Source of the DNA: Leisingera daeponensis DSM 23529 | Lineage (GTDB): Bacteria > Pseudomonadota > Alphaproteobacteria > Rhodobacterales > Rhodobacteraceae | Direction: 5' to 3' | NCBI RefSeq assembly: GCF_000473145.1 | Contig: NZ_KI421501.1 | Location: forward strand, 26,216 to 90,215 | Length of the DNA stretch: 64,000 nt | Part shown: piece by piece, positions 7,778-16,829 of the stretch | Numbering within the stretch: the stretch's first letter is position 1 | Layout: each line of letters begins with the position of its first letter | The notes under the pieces: model-generated | What the model saw: the letters and a program-made list of their open reading frames with translations, nothing else | Databases searched by the model: none | What the model was told of the DNA's origin: nothing | Position numbers and translations under genes: made by a program

Positions 7778-8965
7778 TCAGTCCTTCACGAACATCTTGC
7801 GCGGCACATCGGACAGGCACTCCGGCCCGTTCGCCCCGATGCGGATGCTTTCGGTGATCTCAAAGCCCCAGTCCTCCATCCACAGGCCGGTCATGAAGTG
7901 GAAGGTCATGTTTTCCTGCAGCACCGTGGTGTCGCCCGCCCGCAGCGACATGGTGCGCTCGCCCCAGTCCGGCGGATAGCTGACCCCGATGGGATAGCCG
8001 GTGCGGTTGTCCTTCTCGATGCCGTATTTCTTCAGCACCTTGAAAAACGCCTTGGCGATGCCCTCGCAGGTGTTGCCGGCCTTTGCGACCTCCAGCCCGG
8101 CCTCCATGCCCTCCAGCACCGCCTTCTCCGCATCCAGGAAGGTCTGCGTCGGCTTGCCCAGGAACACGGTGCGCGACAGCGGGCAGTGGTAGCGGTGGAC
8201 AACGCCCGCGATCTCGAAAAACGTGCCCTCGCCGGATTTCATCGGCAGGTCGTCCCAGGTCAGATGCGGCGCGGCGGCGTCGGAGCCGGACGGCAGCAGC
8301 GGCACTATCGCCGGGTAATCGCCGCCAAAGCCAAGCTCCGCATCATAGCGCAGGCCCGCGTCATAGATCTCCGCCACCAGATCGCACTTGCGCATCCCCG
8401 GCTCAACGCGCTCGAAAATCCGCTGGTGCATCCGCCCGACGATCTGCCCGGCCTGCCGCATATAGGCCAGCTCTGCCTCGGACTTCACCGCCCGCTGCCA
8501 GTTGACCAGCGCGTTGGCATCGGCAAAGCGCGCATTCGGCAGGTGCTTTTGCAGCGAAGCATAGGCCGCGGCGGTGAAGTAGTAATTGTCCATCTCCACG
8601 CCGGTCACGCCGCCGTCCAGCCCGCGGTCCTTGAGCTGCGCCGACAGGTAATCCATCGGATGGCGCTCGGTCGATTGCACGTAATGATCCGGGTAGCCGA
8701 TGATGTTTGCCGGCTCCATCCAGCAGGTGCGCAAGGCGCCGTTGGCGTCCTGGCCGCGCCCGTACCAGACCGGCTCGCCGTCCATCCCGACAACAACGCA
8801 TTGATGCACGTAGAAGGACCAGCCGTCATAGCCGGTCAGCCAGTTCATGTTCGACGGATCGGTGACGATCAGAAGATCAAGCCCGCGGCGGGACATTTCG
8901 GCCCGGGTCTTGTCCAGACGCGCCTGATATTCAGCGCGGGAGAAATACAGCTTGGGGTCTGCCAT
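7778..8965 (-). CDS. eutD: Ectoine hydrolase (DoeA/EutD), M24 peptidase fold
   Basis: 395-residue creatinase/prolidase-fold enzyme that opens the pyrimidine ring of ectoine to acetyl-diaminobutyrate. The N-terminal half (IVTDPSNMNWLTGYDGWSFY) and the C-terminal pita-bread domain (GTFFEIAGVVHRYHCPLSRT) match DoeA-type enzymes. The metal-binding set typical of true M24 metallopeptidases is not preserved, as expected for DoeA. The start is the ATG at 8963-8965 (MADPKLYFS) with AGGAACCACGCAT before it, not the longer frame overlapping eutC. Confidence 0.92.
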   Translation of the reverse strand: MADPKLYFSRAEYQARLDKTRAEMSRRGLDLLIVTDPSNMNWLTGYDGWSFYVHQCVVVGMDGEPVWYGRGQDANGALRTCWMEPANIIGYPDHYVQSTERHPMDYLSAQLKDRGLDGGVTGVEMDNYYFTAAAYASLQKHLPNARFADANALVNWQRAVKSEAELAYMRQAGQIVGRMHQRIFERVEPGMRKCDLVAEIYDAGLRYDAELGFGGDYPAIVPLLPSGSDAAAPHLTWDDLPMKSGEGTFFEIAGVVHRYHCPLSRTVFLGKPTQTFLDAEKAVLEGMEAGLEVAKAGNTCEGIAKAFFKVLKKYGIEKDNRTGYPIGVSYPPDWGERTMSLRAGDTTVLQENMTFHFMTGLWMEDWGFEITESIRIGANGPECLSDVPRKMFVKD

Positions 8966-8984
8966 ATGCGTGGTTCCTGGTTGA

Positions 8985-9977
8985 TCAGCTGGTGAATGTG
9001 GCGCCTGCCCCCGCCGCATCAGCGCGGGAGCCTGCAAGGGTTGCGATGGCGGTGTCCTGCACACCGGTGCCGGTCAGATCGGCAATGATCAGATCACCGG
9101 GGGACCGGCGGCCTGCGGCCTTGCCCGCGGTGATCTCACCCAGTTCGGCAAAGCACCGGTCTTCGGGGATCAGCCCGGCGGCGATGGCGCTGCGCAGCTC
9201 GCCCTTGACGGCGCATTGCGCCTGGCTGTCGGGCACATACAGGTCCGCGCGGGCCAGACAGGCGGGCTCCAGCTCGCATTTGTGCTCCTGATCCGATCCC
9301 ATGGCGATCACCAGCTGGCCGGGCTGCAGCCATTCCGCATGGATCACAGGGCCGGCTGCGGGCGTTGTGGTGACGGCAATATCCGCCGAGGCTACTGCCG
9401 CCGCGGCGTCGGTCGCTGCCTGGACATCAATCCCCAGCTCTTCGCGCAGGCTGGCTGCTGCGGCCTCTGCCTTGGCGCTGTCCCGTGCCCAGATCACCGC
9501 GCTTTTAATACCGCGCACCAATGTCATCGCCTTCAGCTGCATCCGCGCCTGCACGCCCGCGCCAATGATGCAGACGCGCTCCGCATCCGCCCGCGCCAAA
9601 TGGCGCGCCGCGACTGCGCCGGCGGCGGCGGTGCGCACGTCGGTGAGGTATCCATTGTCCAGCAGCAGCGCCTCCAAAAGGCCGGTCTTGCTGGAAAACA
9701 CCACCATCAGCCCCGTGGTGCTGGGCAGCCCGATCTTGGGGTTGTCGAAAAACCCCGGGCTCATCTTCATCGCAAAGCTGCCGATCCCCGGCACATAGGC
9801 GGTCTTCACGCAGACCTCGCCGTTATGGTCCGGAACCAGCAGCGTCATGATCGGCGGCATCTTCACCCCGCCGCCCGCCAGCGTGGTAAAGCCTTGCTCC
9901 ACACAGTCCACCGCATCGCCGTCCAGCGGCACCAGGCCGCGCAGCTCCGCCTCCGTCAGGATCCTGATGTCAGGCAT
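8985..9977 (-). CDS. eutC: Ectoine utilisation protein EutC (ornithine cyclodeaminase/mu-crystallin family)
   Basis: 330 residues with a nicotinamide-nucleotide-binding Rossmann domain (CIIGAGVQARMQL, about residues 135-147) and the ornithine cyclodeaminase N-terminal barrel (VKTAYVPGIGSFAMKM). In hydroxyectoine users EutABC are thought to remove the 5-hydroxyl group and deliver ectoine to EutD. The start ATG at 9975-9977 overlaps the end of eutB by eight bases. Confidence 0.9.
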   Translation of the reverse strand: MPDIRILTEAELRGLVPLDGDAVDCVEQGFTTLAGGGVKMPPIMTLLVPDHNGEVCVKTAYVPGIGSFAMKMSPGFFDNPKIGLPSTTGLMVVFSSKTGLLEALLLDNGYLTDVRTAAAGAVAARHLARADAERVCIIGAGVQARMQLKAMTLVRGIKSAVIWARDSAKAEAAAASLREELGIDVQAATDAAAAVASADIAVTTTPAAGPVIHAEWLQPGQLVIAMGSDQEHKCELEPACLARADLYVPDSQAQCAVKGELRSAIAAGLIPEDRCFAELGEITAGKAAGRRSPGDLIIADLTGTGVQDTAIATLAGSRADAAGAGATFTS

Positions 9978-10977
9978 CCGCACCTCCCCCGGTCTCTGCC
10001 GCCACGTCCGCATCTTCACCATCAATGATGCGTTTGTGCAGGTCCATTCCGATGTTCTGGCCGCTCACCAGCACCGCGCAGCGCCCCGGATGCTCAACCC
10101 TGCCCGCCAGCAGCGCCGCAATGCCGACACTGCCGGAACCCTCGATCACCAGCCGCTCCTCGAAATAGGCGTGCCGGATGGCGGCCGCAATTTCCGCCTC
10201 GGAGACCAGCACCACATCATCGACGAGCGCCTTGGTCATTTCAAAGGTATAGGCATTGTCCAGCCCGATGCCGCCGCCAAGGGAATCCGCCAGCGTCGGC
10301 AGCTCCTCGACCTGCACCGGCTTGCCCGCCTGCAGGCTGGCGTGCATCGCCGCGCCGCGCGCCATGCTGACGCCGATCACCCGGATCGCCGGGTTCACCG
10401 CCTTCATCACCATCGCCACGCCGGAGATCAGCCCGCCGCCCGACAGCGGCACCAGCACGGTCTCCAGATCCGGCGCCTGCTCCAGCATTTCCAGCGCCAC
10501 GGTGCTTTGGCCCGCTATGATATCGCGGTGGTCAAAGGGCGGCAGCATGGTCATGCCCTCCGCCACCAGCCGGTCGACCTCCACCTGCGCATCATCCTGC
10601 GAGCGGCCCGTGATCCGCACCTCGGCGCCGTGGGACCTGATGCCCTCGACCTTGTTCTGCGGCACCAGCTCCGACATGCAGATGATGCAGCGCACCCCGG
10701 CCTGCGCCGCCGCATAGGCCAGCCCGCGCCCGTGGTTGCCGGTGGAGACGCCAACCACCCCCGCCGCGCGCTGCGCCTCGCTCAGCGACAGCACCGCATT
10801 GGTGGCGCCGCGCAGCTTGAAACTGCCGGTGATCTGGGTGCTTTCCAGCTTCAGCGAAACCGCACCGCCGCAAAGCGTGCTCAGCGCGGGAGACTCCACA
10901 AGGGCGGTCTGCCGGACCCGCCCGGCGATCCGCGCCTTGGCCTGATAGCTGTCCTGAAGGGCGATTTTCTCAGTCAT
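9970..10977 (-). CDS. eutB: Ectoine utilisation protein EutB (threonine dehydratase-like PLP enzyme)
   Basis: 335-residue fold-type II PLP enzyme related to threonine/serine dehydratases. The PLP lysine is K54 in ITGSFKLRGA and the phosphate-binding loop is PLSGGGLISG. The presumed role is a dehydratase-like step on 5-hydroxyectoine or a derivative, working with EutA and EutC. The gene lies 18 bases after eutA, with CAGGTCCA before the ATG. Confidence 0.92.
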   Translation of the reverse strand: MTEKIALQDSYQAKARIAGRVRQTALVESPALSTLCGGAVSLKLESTQITGSFKLRGATNAVLSLSEAQRAAGVVGVSTGNHGRGLAYAAAQAGVRCIICMSELVPQNKVEGIRSHGAEVRITGRSQDDAQVEVDRLVAEGMTMLPPFDHRDIIAGQSTVALEMLEQAPDLETVLVPLSGGGLISGVAMVMKAVNPAIRVIGVSMARGAAMHASLQAGKPVQVEELPTLADSLGGGIGLDNAYTFEMTKALVDDVVLVSEAEIAAAIRHAYFEERLVIEGSGSVGIAALLAGRVEHPGRCAVLVSGQNIGMDLHKRIIDGEDADVAAETGGGADA

Positions 10978-10995
10978 TGGACCTGTCTTGCCTGA

Positions 10996-11760
10996 TTAGA
11001 GTTCGAACAGCCGGCCATAGCCCGGCACCGCATCCGTGATCCCCGCCAGCCGCAGGCAGCGCCAGACCATCGCCTGGTTCGAGCTGACAACCGGCTTGCC
11101 CAGCCGGTCCTCGATCCGCTGCACGCAAGCAGCGGCCCGCAGCGCGGTGCAGGAGAGAAACAGCGCATCCGCGCCCGCATCGCAGGCGGCAATCCCGGCC
11201 TCGATGATGCTGTCCTCGGAAATCCGCGCCATCCGGCGGTCGTCGGTCAGCCCGAAACAGGCGGCACTGACCACCTCCGGCCCGTGTGCGGCGAAATACT
11301 GCGCCATCTCATCGGTGACTTCGGGGCTGTAGGGGGTCAGCAGCGACACCCGCCCGGCCCCCAGCGCGGCAAACGCATCAAACGCGGCAGAGCTGGGGGT
11401 GACGCAGGGCGCGCCCGGCTTGGCCGCGTTCAGATACCCGGCGACCGCCTCGTTGCCCAGAACGATCGAGGCCGCGGTGCAGCCATAGGCCACCACATCC
11501 ACCGCTTCCCCCGGCAGGATCTGCGCCGCCGCCGCGCTCAGCCGCGGGCCGGTCTGCAGCAGCGTTTCCCGGGTGGTCGGATTCTCGAATTCGATCCGGT
11601 TCACATAGACGCCGACCCGGTCCGGGTCGCAGATCCGGGCAAAGTCGCGCTCCGACGTGTGGTCGGTCGCCAGCGCCACCAGCGCGATCCGTTTCTTCAC
11701 GGGGCGGTCGTCCAGCCTGGCCGCAACGCGCGAGGGCGTGGCATGGATATCAAGAGCCAT
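10996..11760 (-). CDS. eutA: Ectoine utilisation protein EutA (Asp/Glu racemase superfamily)
   Basis: 254 residues of the aspartate/glutamate/hydantoin racemase fold with the paired catalytic cysteines C94 (VAYGCTAAS) and C204 (FLSCTALRA). In the EutABC set it may isomerise hydroxyectoine before the EutB step. The start is the ATG at 11758-11760 (MALDIHATPS) with AGGAAAGCGAAA in front. Confidence 0.9.
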   Translation of the reverse strand: MALDIHATPSRVAARLDDRPVKKRIALVALATDHTSERDFARICDPDRVGVYVNRIEFENPTTRETLLQTGPRLSAAAAQILPGEAVDVVAYGCTAASIVLGNEAVAGYLNAAKPGAPCVTPSSAAFDAFAALGAGRVSLLTPYSPEVTDEMAQYFAAHGPEVVSAACFGLTDDRRMARISEDSIIEAGIAACDAGADALFLSCTALRAAACVQRIEDRLGKPVVSSNQAMVWRCLRLAGITDAVPGYGRLFEL

Positions 11761-11770
11761 TTTCGCTTTC

Positions 11771-12208
11771 CTAAACAACAAGAACCGGGGTTTCCGCCAG
11801 GCTCGTCACCTTGTGGGAGACACTGCCCAGCAGGACGCCTTCCAAGGAGCCAAGACCGCGGCTGCCGATCACGATCAGGTCCTGCCCGTGCTCCCTGGCA
11901 AAGCTGGTGACGGTGCGCGCCACCGGCCCGGCTTTGACAAAGGCGCGCGGGGCTTCGATACCGACCGCCCGGGCCAGCGCCTTGCCGCGCTCGGCCACCT
12001 CCCGGGCGTGGCTGCGCATGAGTTCGTCCAGATCCTCCGGCTGATCCGGGCGCACCATATGCATCGAGGCCTCCAGCAGCGAGTGGTGGCGGTAGACCGT
12101 CAGCAGCGTCAGCGCGGCGCCGCACAGCTGCGCCAGCTCCGCCGCCTTGGCCAGCGCCGCCTCAGCGCCTTGCGAGCCGTCAAAGGGCACCAGAATGGAT
12201 GTGAACAT
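11771..12208 (-). CDS. usp: Universal stress protein (UspA family) of the ectoine TRAP locus
   Basis: 145 residues, single Usp domain. The ATP-binding signature is complete: ILVPFDGS near the N-terminus and GSRGLGSLEGVLLGSVS (G-x2-G-x9-G-S) near the C-terminus. A Usp gene accompanies many ectoine TRAP systems; TeaD of Halomonas is the example, where it modulates transport. It sits between uehC and eutA in one transcript, with GGGAGG upstream of its ATG. Confidence 0.92.
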   Translation of the reverse strand: MFTSILVPFDGSQGAEAALAKAAELAQLCGAALTLLTVYRHHSLLEASMHMVRPDQPEDLDELMRSHAREVAERGKALARAVGIEAPRAFVKAGPVARTVTSFAREHGQDLIVIGSRGLGSLEGVLLGSVSHKVTSLAETPVLVV

Positions 12209-12220
12209 CGCCGCGCCTCC

Positions 12221-13507
12221 CTACTTGGCAAAGGCCAGATCGCGCAGGAACAGCGCAATCTGCGGGAAGAAGATCAGCGCCACCGACACCCCCAGCAGCA
12301 TCAGGATGAACGGCGGCGTGCCGCGCACCACCTCGGCATAGGGGCGCTTGAACACGGCAATCGCGGTGAAGATATCGCAGCCGAACGGCGGCGTGGCCGA
12401 CCCGATGGCAACCTGCAGGGTGATGATGGTGCCGACCAGCACCGGGTCCAGCCCCACCGATTTCACCACCGGCGCAAACACCGGCACCAGCACCAGGATC
12501 ACCACGATGGGATCGACGAACATGCAGCCGATGAAAAACGCGATGGAGATCACGAACAGCACCCCGATGGCGCCCATCTCGGCAATGCCGATGGCGCCCA
12601 GGATCTGCTGCGGCACCTGCGCGAATGAGATCACCCAGGAAAACGCCGCCCCTGCCCCCACCAGGATGAACACGATGGCGGTGACCAGGCCGGTCGACTT
12701 GGCGGTCTCATAGACATCCGCCAGCGCCATGGAGCGGAACACCAGCACCTCCAGGATCAGCGCATACAGCACACAGGCCGCCGCCGCCTCGGTCGGGCTG
12801 AACACGCCGCCGTAGATGCCCCCGATGATGATCACCGGGAACCCCATCGGCCACAGCGCCTGCCGCATGGTCCTCAGGCGCTCGGCCCAGGTGGCCCTGG
12901 GCTCTGCCGGCACGTTGTTGCGCACCGCATAGATATAGGAGTAGGCGGAAAACAGCAGCAGGATCAGCAGCCCCGGCCCGATCCCCGCAATGAACAGCTC
13001 GGCAATCGAGGTGCTGGAAACCACGCCGTAAATGATCATCCCGATGGAGGGCGGGATCAGAAAGGCGATGTCGCTGGCATTGACGATCAGCGCCAGCACA
13101 AAGCTGTCCTTGTACCCCGCCTGCAGCATCCGCGGGCGCAGCGGCGAACCGATCGCCACCACCGTCGCCTGGGTCGAGCCGGAGACCGCGCCGAACATGG
13201 TGCAGGCCGCCGCGGTCGAAATCGCCAGCCCGCCGCGGATATGGCCGACATAGGCCATCACCACATTGATCAGCCGGCCGGCTGACTGGCCGCGGGTCAT
13301 GATGTCGGCGGCAAAGATGAACATCGGCACCGCAATCAGCGACGCGGGCCGGATTCCCGCCAGCATCTGCTGCACCATGGTCTCGGTCCGGGCCAGATCG
13401 CCGAACAGCATCAGAAAGCCGATGAACGCGCCGGCAATCAGCGGGATCATCATCGGAAAGCCCAGCAAGAGCAGGACAATCATGGTCAGGAAGATGGTTG
13501 CAGCCAT
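12221..13507 (-). CDS. uehC: Ectoine/5-hydroxyectoine TRAP transporter, large permease subunit UehC
   Basis: 428-residue DctM-type subunit, about 12 membrane helices, with the conserved re-entrant features FLIPPSIGMIIYG and ATPPFGCDIF. It drives sodium-coupled uptake using UehA-bound substrate. The start is the ATG at 13505-13507 (MAATIFLTMIVLLLLGFP) with GAGGACGGACCC upstream; the longer frame overlaps uehB. Confidence 0.93.
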   Translation of the reverse strand: MAATIFLTMIVLLLLGFPMMIPLIAGAFIGFLMLFGDLARTETMVQQMLAGIRPASLIAVPMFIFAADIMTRGQSAGRLINVVMAYVGHIRGGLAISTAAACTMFGAVSGSTQATVVAIGSPLRPRMLQAGYKDSFVLALIVNASDIAFLIPPSIGMIIYGVVSSTSIAELFIAGIGPGLLILLLFSAYSYIYAVRNNVPAEPRATWAERLRTMRQALWPMGFPVIIIGGIYGGVFSPTEAAAACVLYALILEVLVFRSMALADVYETAKSTGLVTAIVFILVGAGAAFSWVISFAQVPQQILGAIGIAEMGAIGVLFVISIAFFIGCMFVDPIVVILVLVPVFAPVVKSVGLDPVLVGTIITLQVAIGSATPPFGCDIFTAIAVFKRPYAEVVRGTPPFILMLLGVSVALIFFPQIALFLRDLAFAK

Positions 13508-13517
13508 GGGTCCGTCC

Positions 13518-14129
<612 letters not shown>

Positions 14130-14153
14130 TCAGCAGCACGTGCCATGCAGGCG

Positions 14154-15170
14154 TCAGTTGGCGGTGGCCGCCAGGTCCGCCTTCATCTGCTCCAGGATCG
14201 CGGCGCCGCTGTCGCCGGTCATCTCGATGAACTTGGCCTCAACCTCTGCCGCCGCCTCCTTGAAGCAGCTGCGCTGCTCGTCGGTCAGCACCGTCACCTG
14301 CATCTCCGGCTTGGCCTCCATGATCTTGGCCAGCTCGGTCTCTGCCGCCTCCTGCTGATAGACCACCGTGTGGTCATAGGCCGCCTGCGCCGCGGTCTGC
14401 ACCAGCTCCTGATCCTCCGGGCTCAGGCCGTCATAGAAATCCTTGTTGGCCATCACCGCGGTGGTGAAATTGTTGTGGCCCGCATAGGTGATGTAATCGG
14501 TGACCTCATAGATCTTGGTCGAGTACAGGAAGAACGTCGGGTTCTCCTGCCCCTGGATCACATTGGTCTGCAGCCCCCCGTACACCTCGCCCCACGGCAG
14601 CGGCGTCGGGGTGGCGCCAAAGGCCTTGTAGCTTTCGACCAGCAGCGGGTTGGTCATCACCCGGAACTTCACCTCGTCCAGATCGGCGCAGGTGGTCACC
14701 GGCGTCTTGGTGGTCATCGCCACTTCGCCCTCGGGGAACATGTTCAAAAGCTCCAGCCCCTGATCGGCATAAAGCGGCTTGAACATATCGTTGATCGCCT
14801 TGCTCTCCTTGTAGAAGCGCGCCAGGTGATCCTGATCGGTCGGCAGCAGATAGGGCACAAAGAACACCTGCGCCTCGGGAATCAAGGAGCCGGTGAAGCC
14901 CGGCGACTGGTCGACGAACTGCAGGATGCCGTCCTGGGTCTGTTCCATGATGTCGGCGGATTCGCCCAGCGTGCCATAGGGGAACAGCTGGATCTCGTGA
15001 TCCGAATTCGCCTCGATCTCTTCCTTGAACTTCTGCGCATAGACGCCCTGCACATCGGTCATCGCCTCCTCAAAGGCATACCGCCAGGTGTCCGCCTGCG
15101 CCGCGCCGCCCGCCAGGGCAATCCCGGCCGCCGCAAGGGCAGCGAAGCTGAATGTGACTGTCTGAGCCAT
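14154..15170 (-). CDS. uehA: Ectoine/5-hydroxyectoine-binding periplasmic protein UehA (TRAP DctP family)
   Basis: 338 residues with a signal peptide ending near AQA-27 (cleavage before DTWRYAFEE). DctP-family residues include R170 in VKFRVMTNP, the arginine that usually holds a substrate carboxylate, and NPTFFLYSTKIYEV. It delivers ectoines to UehBC. It is the first structural gene after enuR; GGGAGGAAATC precedes its ATG. A 69-base gap separates it from uehB. Confidence 0.93.
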   Translation of the reverse strand: MAQTVTFSFAALAAAGIALAGGAAQADTWRYAFEEAMTDVQGVYAQKFKEEIEANSDHEIQLFPYGTLGESADIMEQTQDGILQFVDQSPGFTGSLIPEAQVFFVPYLLPTDQDHLARFYKESKAINDMFKPLYADQGLELLNMFPEGEVAMTTKTPVTTCADLDEVKFRVMTNPLLVESYKAFGATPTPLPWGEVYGGLQTNVIQGQENPTFFLYSTKIYEVTDYITYAGHNNFTTAVMANKDFYDGLSPEDQELVQTAAQAAYDHTVVYQQEAAETELAKIMEAKPEMQVTVLTDEQRSCFKEAAAEVEAKFIEMTGDSGAAILEQMKADLAATAN

Positions 15171-15225
15171 GATTTCCTCCCAGGTCTCACCGGTGCCTGC
15201 GCACCGCTGCGCCAGACTTGAGAGG

Positions 15226-15245
15226 AATTGTACTGCATGTCAATT
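15226..15245 (-). promoter_or_regulatory. Dyad in the uehA promoter region
   Basis: AATTG-N10-CAATT in the 95-base gap between enuR and uehA. On the minus strand it also contains TTGACA and TACAAT, too close together to be one -35/-10 pair, so either may belong to the uehA promoter. It is a candidate EnuR contact region; EnuR of Ruegeria pomeroyi is known to bind near the uehA promoter. Confidence 0.35.
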
Positions 15246-15265
15246 TTTTTATTGTTGCAGGACAA

Positions 15266-16660
15266 TCAGTATGTGAAGGGCGCGACCCCCTCCGGCGGAC
15301 GCCCCAGCATCCCGCCGATCAGCTCCAGCGCCTGCCGGAACCGGTCCTGGTCCTGCACACTGCCCAGCGACACCCGCACCGCGTTCTGCGGCGGGGTCTT
15401 GGGGGTCAGGAACGGCGCATCCGGGGCGACCGCCACCTTCAGCTCCTGCGCGTAGGAGACAAAGCTGGCGGTGGTCCAGCCATCGGTCAGCGGCAGCCAC
15501 AGGTGCAGCGCCGAGGGGTGGCCCTGCCAGTCCCAGCCGCGCAGCACATCTTCGGCAATGGCATACCGCTCCGCCAGCGCCCGGCGCTGCCACAGGGCCA
15601 GCTCCAGCGCGGTGCCGTCCTGCACCCAGCGGGTGGCCAGCTCGCACATCAGCGGCGTCGCCATCCAGCCGAACACCACAATCCGCCCGGTCAGCGCAGG
15701 CAGCAGATGCTCCGGCGCCGCCATGTAGCCCGCGCGCAGCCCCGACACCGTGCATTTGGTAAAGGTCGTCAGGTAAATCGACCGCTCCGGCGCCAGCGCC
15801 GAGACCGGCACCGGGCGGTCCTCCGCCACCGGCCCGAAGGCATCGTTTTCGATGATGTGCAGATCATATTTCCGGGCAATCCCCACCAGCGCCCGGCGGC
15901 GCTCTTCCGGCATCATCCCGGCGGTGGAGTTGGCCAGGGAGGGAAGCAAAAACAGCACCTTGGGCGACTGCTCCCGGCAATAGCGCTCCAGCGCCTCCGG
16001 CAGGATGCCATCGCCGTCCGTCTCCAGCCCGGCCAGGTTCAGCCCCAGGTAGGAACATCCCGACACCAGCAGGTGATGGGTGATCTTGTCCGACACCACC
16101 GTATCCCCCGGCCGGGTCAGCGCCGACAGCGCCGCCGACATTCCGTGACTGGCGCCGTTGGTCATGATGATCCGCTCCGCAGGCACCTCCAGCCCGCAGA
16201 CCTTCAGCCACTCCGCCCCGGCAGCCCGGTGCGCGTCATGGCCTACATTGGGGCGGCAGGACAGGTAATAACTCGGGTCCAGCGCCTCCGGCAGCTCCTT
16301 CAGCGCCTGCTGAAACCGCTCCGCGTGCTGCTGCGAAAACAGCGGCCTGGAGATCGACAGATCAAAGCCGCCGCCCTTCTCCGAACTCAGCTGGAACGGC
16401 TGGTCATTGGACGTGTCCGGGTCCAGCACATAGCTGCCGCGCCCCACCTGCCCGTCAATCAGCCGCTGCCGCCGCAGGCTTTCATAGGCCTTGCTGACGG
16501 TATGCACGCTCAGCCCCAGCTCCTCCGCCATCCTGCGGTGGGTCGGCAGTTGCGTGCCCTTGGGCAGCCGCCCGTCCGAAATCGCCTTGGCGATGGCGGC
16601 GGCCAGGCTGCTGTGCAGCGGTGTGGTGAGCGAAGCGGGATCGGGATACCAGATTGTCAT
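15266..16660 (-). CDS. enuR: EnuR, MocR/GabR-type repressor of ectoine catabolism
   Basis: 464 residues: GntR-type winged HTH (about 10-80; LPTHRRMAEELGLSVHTVSK) fused to an aminotransferase fold-type I domain. With the start at 16658-16660 (MTIWYPDPAS), the PLP lysine falls at K302 in TTFTKCTVSGLRAGY. This is the same number as the lysine shown to bind PLP in Ruegeria pomeroyi EnuR. The known family member represses uehABC-eut and is released by acetyl-diaminobutyrate or diaminobutyrate bound to PLP. Being upstream and co-oriented, it can be read through into the operon it controls. Confidence 0.93.
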   Translation of the reverse strand: MTIWYPDPASLTTPLHSSLAAAIAKAISDGRLPKGTQLPTHRRMAEELGLSVHTVSKAYESLRRQRLIDGQVGRGSYVLDPDTSNDQPFQLSSEKGGGFDLSISRPLFSQQHAERFQQALKELPEALDPSYYLSCRPNVGHDAHRAAGAEWLKVCGLEVPAERIIMTNGASHGMSAALSALTRPGDTVVSDKITHHLLVSGCSYLGLNLAGLETDGDGILPEALERYCREQSPKVLFLLPSLANSTAGMMPEERRRALVGIARKYDLHIIENDAFGPVAEDRPVPVSALAPERSIYLTTFTKCTVSGLRAGYMAAPEHLLPALTGRIVVFGWMATPLMCELATRWVQDGTALELALWQRRALAERYAIAEDVLRGWDWQGHPSALHLWLPLTDGWTTASFVSYAQELKVAVAPDAPFLTPKTPPQNAVRVSLGSVQDQDRFRQALELIGGMLGRPPEGVAPFTY

Positions 16661-16668
16661 GGTGCAAT

Positions 16669-16697
16669 TGTATAGCGCCCCGCGCCGCAAACCCCAA
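16669..16697 (-). promoter_or_regulatory. Candidate enuR promoter, possibly leaderless transcript
   Basis: On the minus strand TTGGGG (16697-16692), a 17-base spacer and TATACA (16674-16669) lie just upstream of the enuR ATG at 16660. Eight bases separate the -10 from the start codon, so the +1 would fall on or next to the ATG. Confidence 0.4.
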
Positions 16698-16751
16698 GAC
16701 AATTGCCGCAGATCGCGGACTCACCGGCCCCGGCTGTCCCTGCCCGCCCCT

Positions 16752-16824
16752 TACCCCGCAAAAAATATTTTGTAGGGTAACAAAACCGGCTATACATACC
16801 CCACAAATAATTTTCTGTGGGGCA
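16752..16824 (+). promoter_or_regulatory. Twin 28-bp palindromes flanking a promoter
   Basis: Two related imperfect palindromes, 16752-16779 and 16797-16824, are 45 bp apart start to start. Both begin TACCCC(G/A)CAAA and end in TTTTGTAGGG/TTTTCTGTGGGG; arms pair at 11 of 14 positions in each. Between them lies a likely promoter for the gene at 16830 (TTTTGT at 16768, 17-base spacer, TATACA at 16791-16796). The second copy covers the predicted +1 and touches the ribosome binding site, as expected for an autorepressor operator. Confidence 0.55.
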
Positions 16825-16829
16825 GCCCC

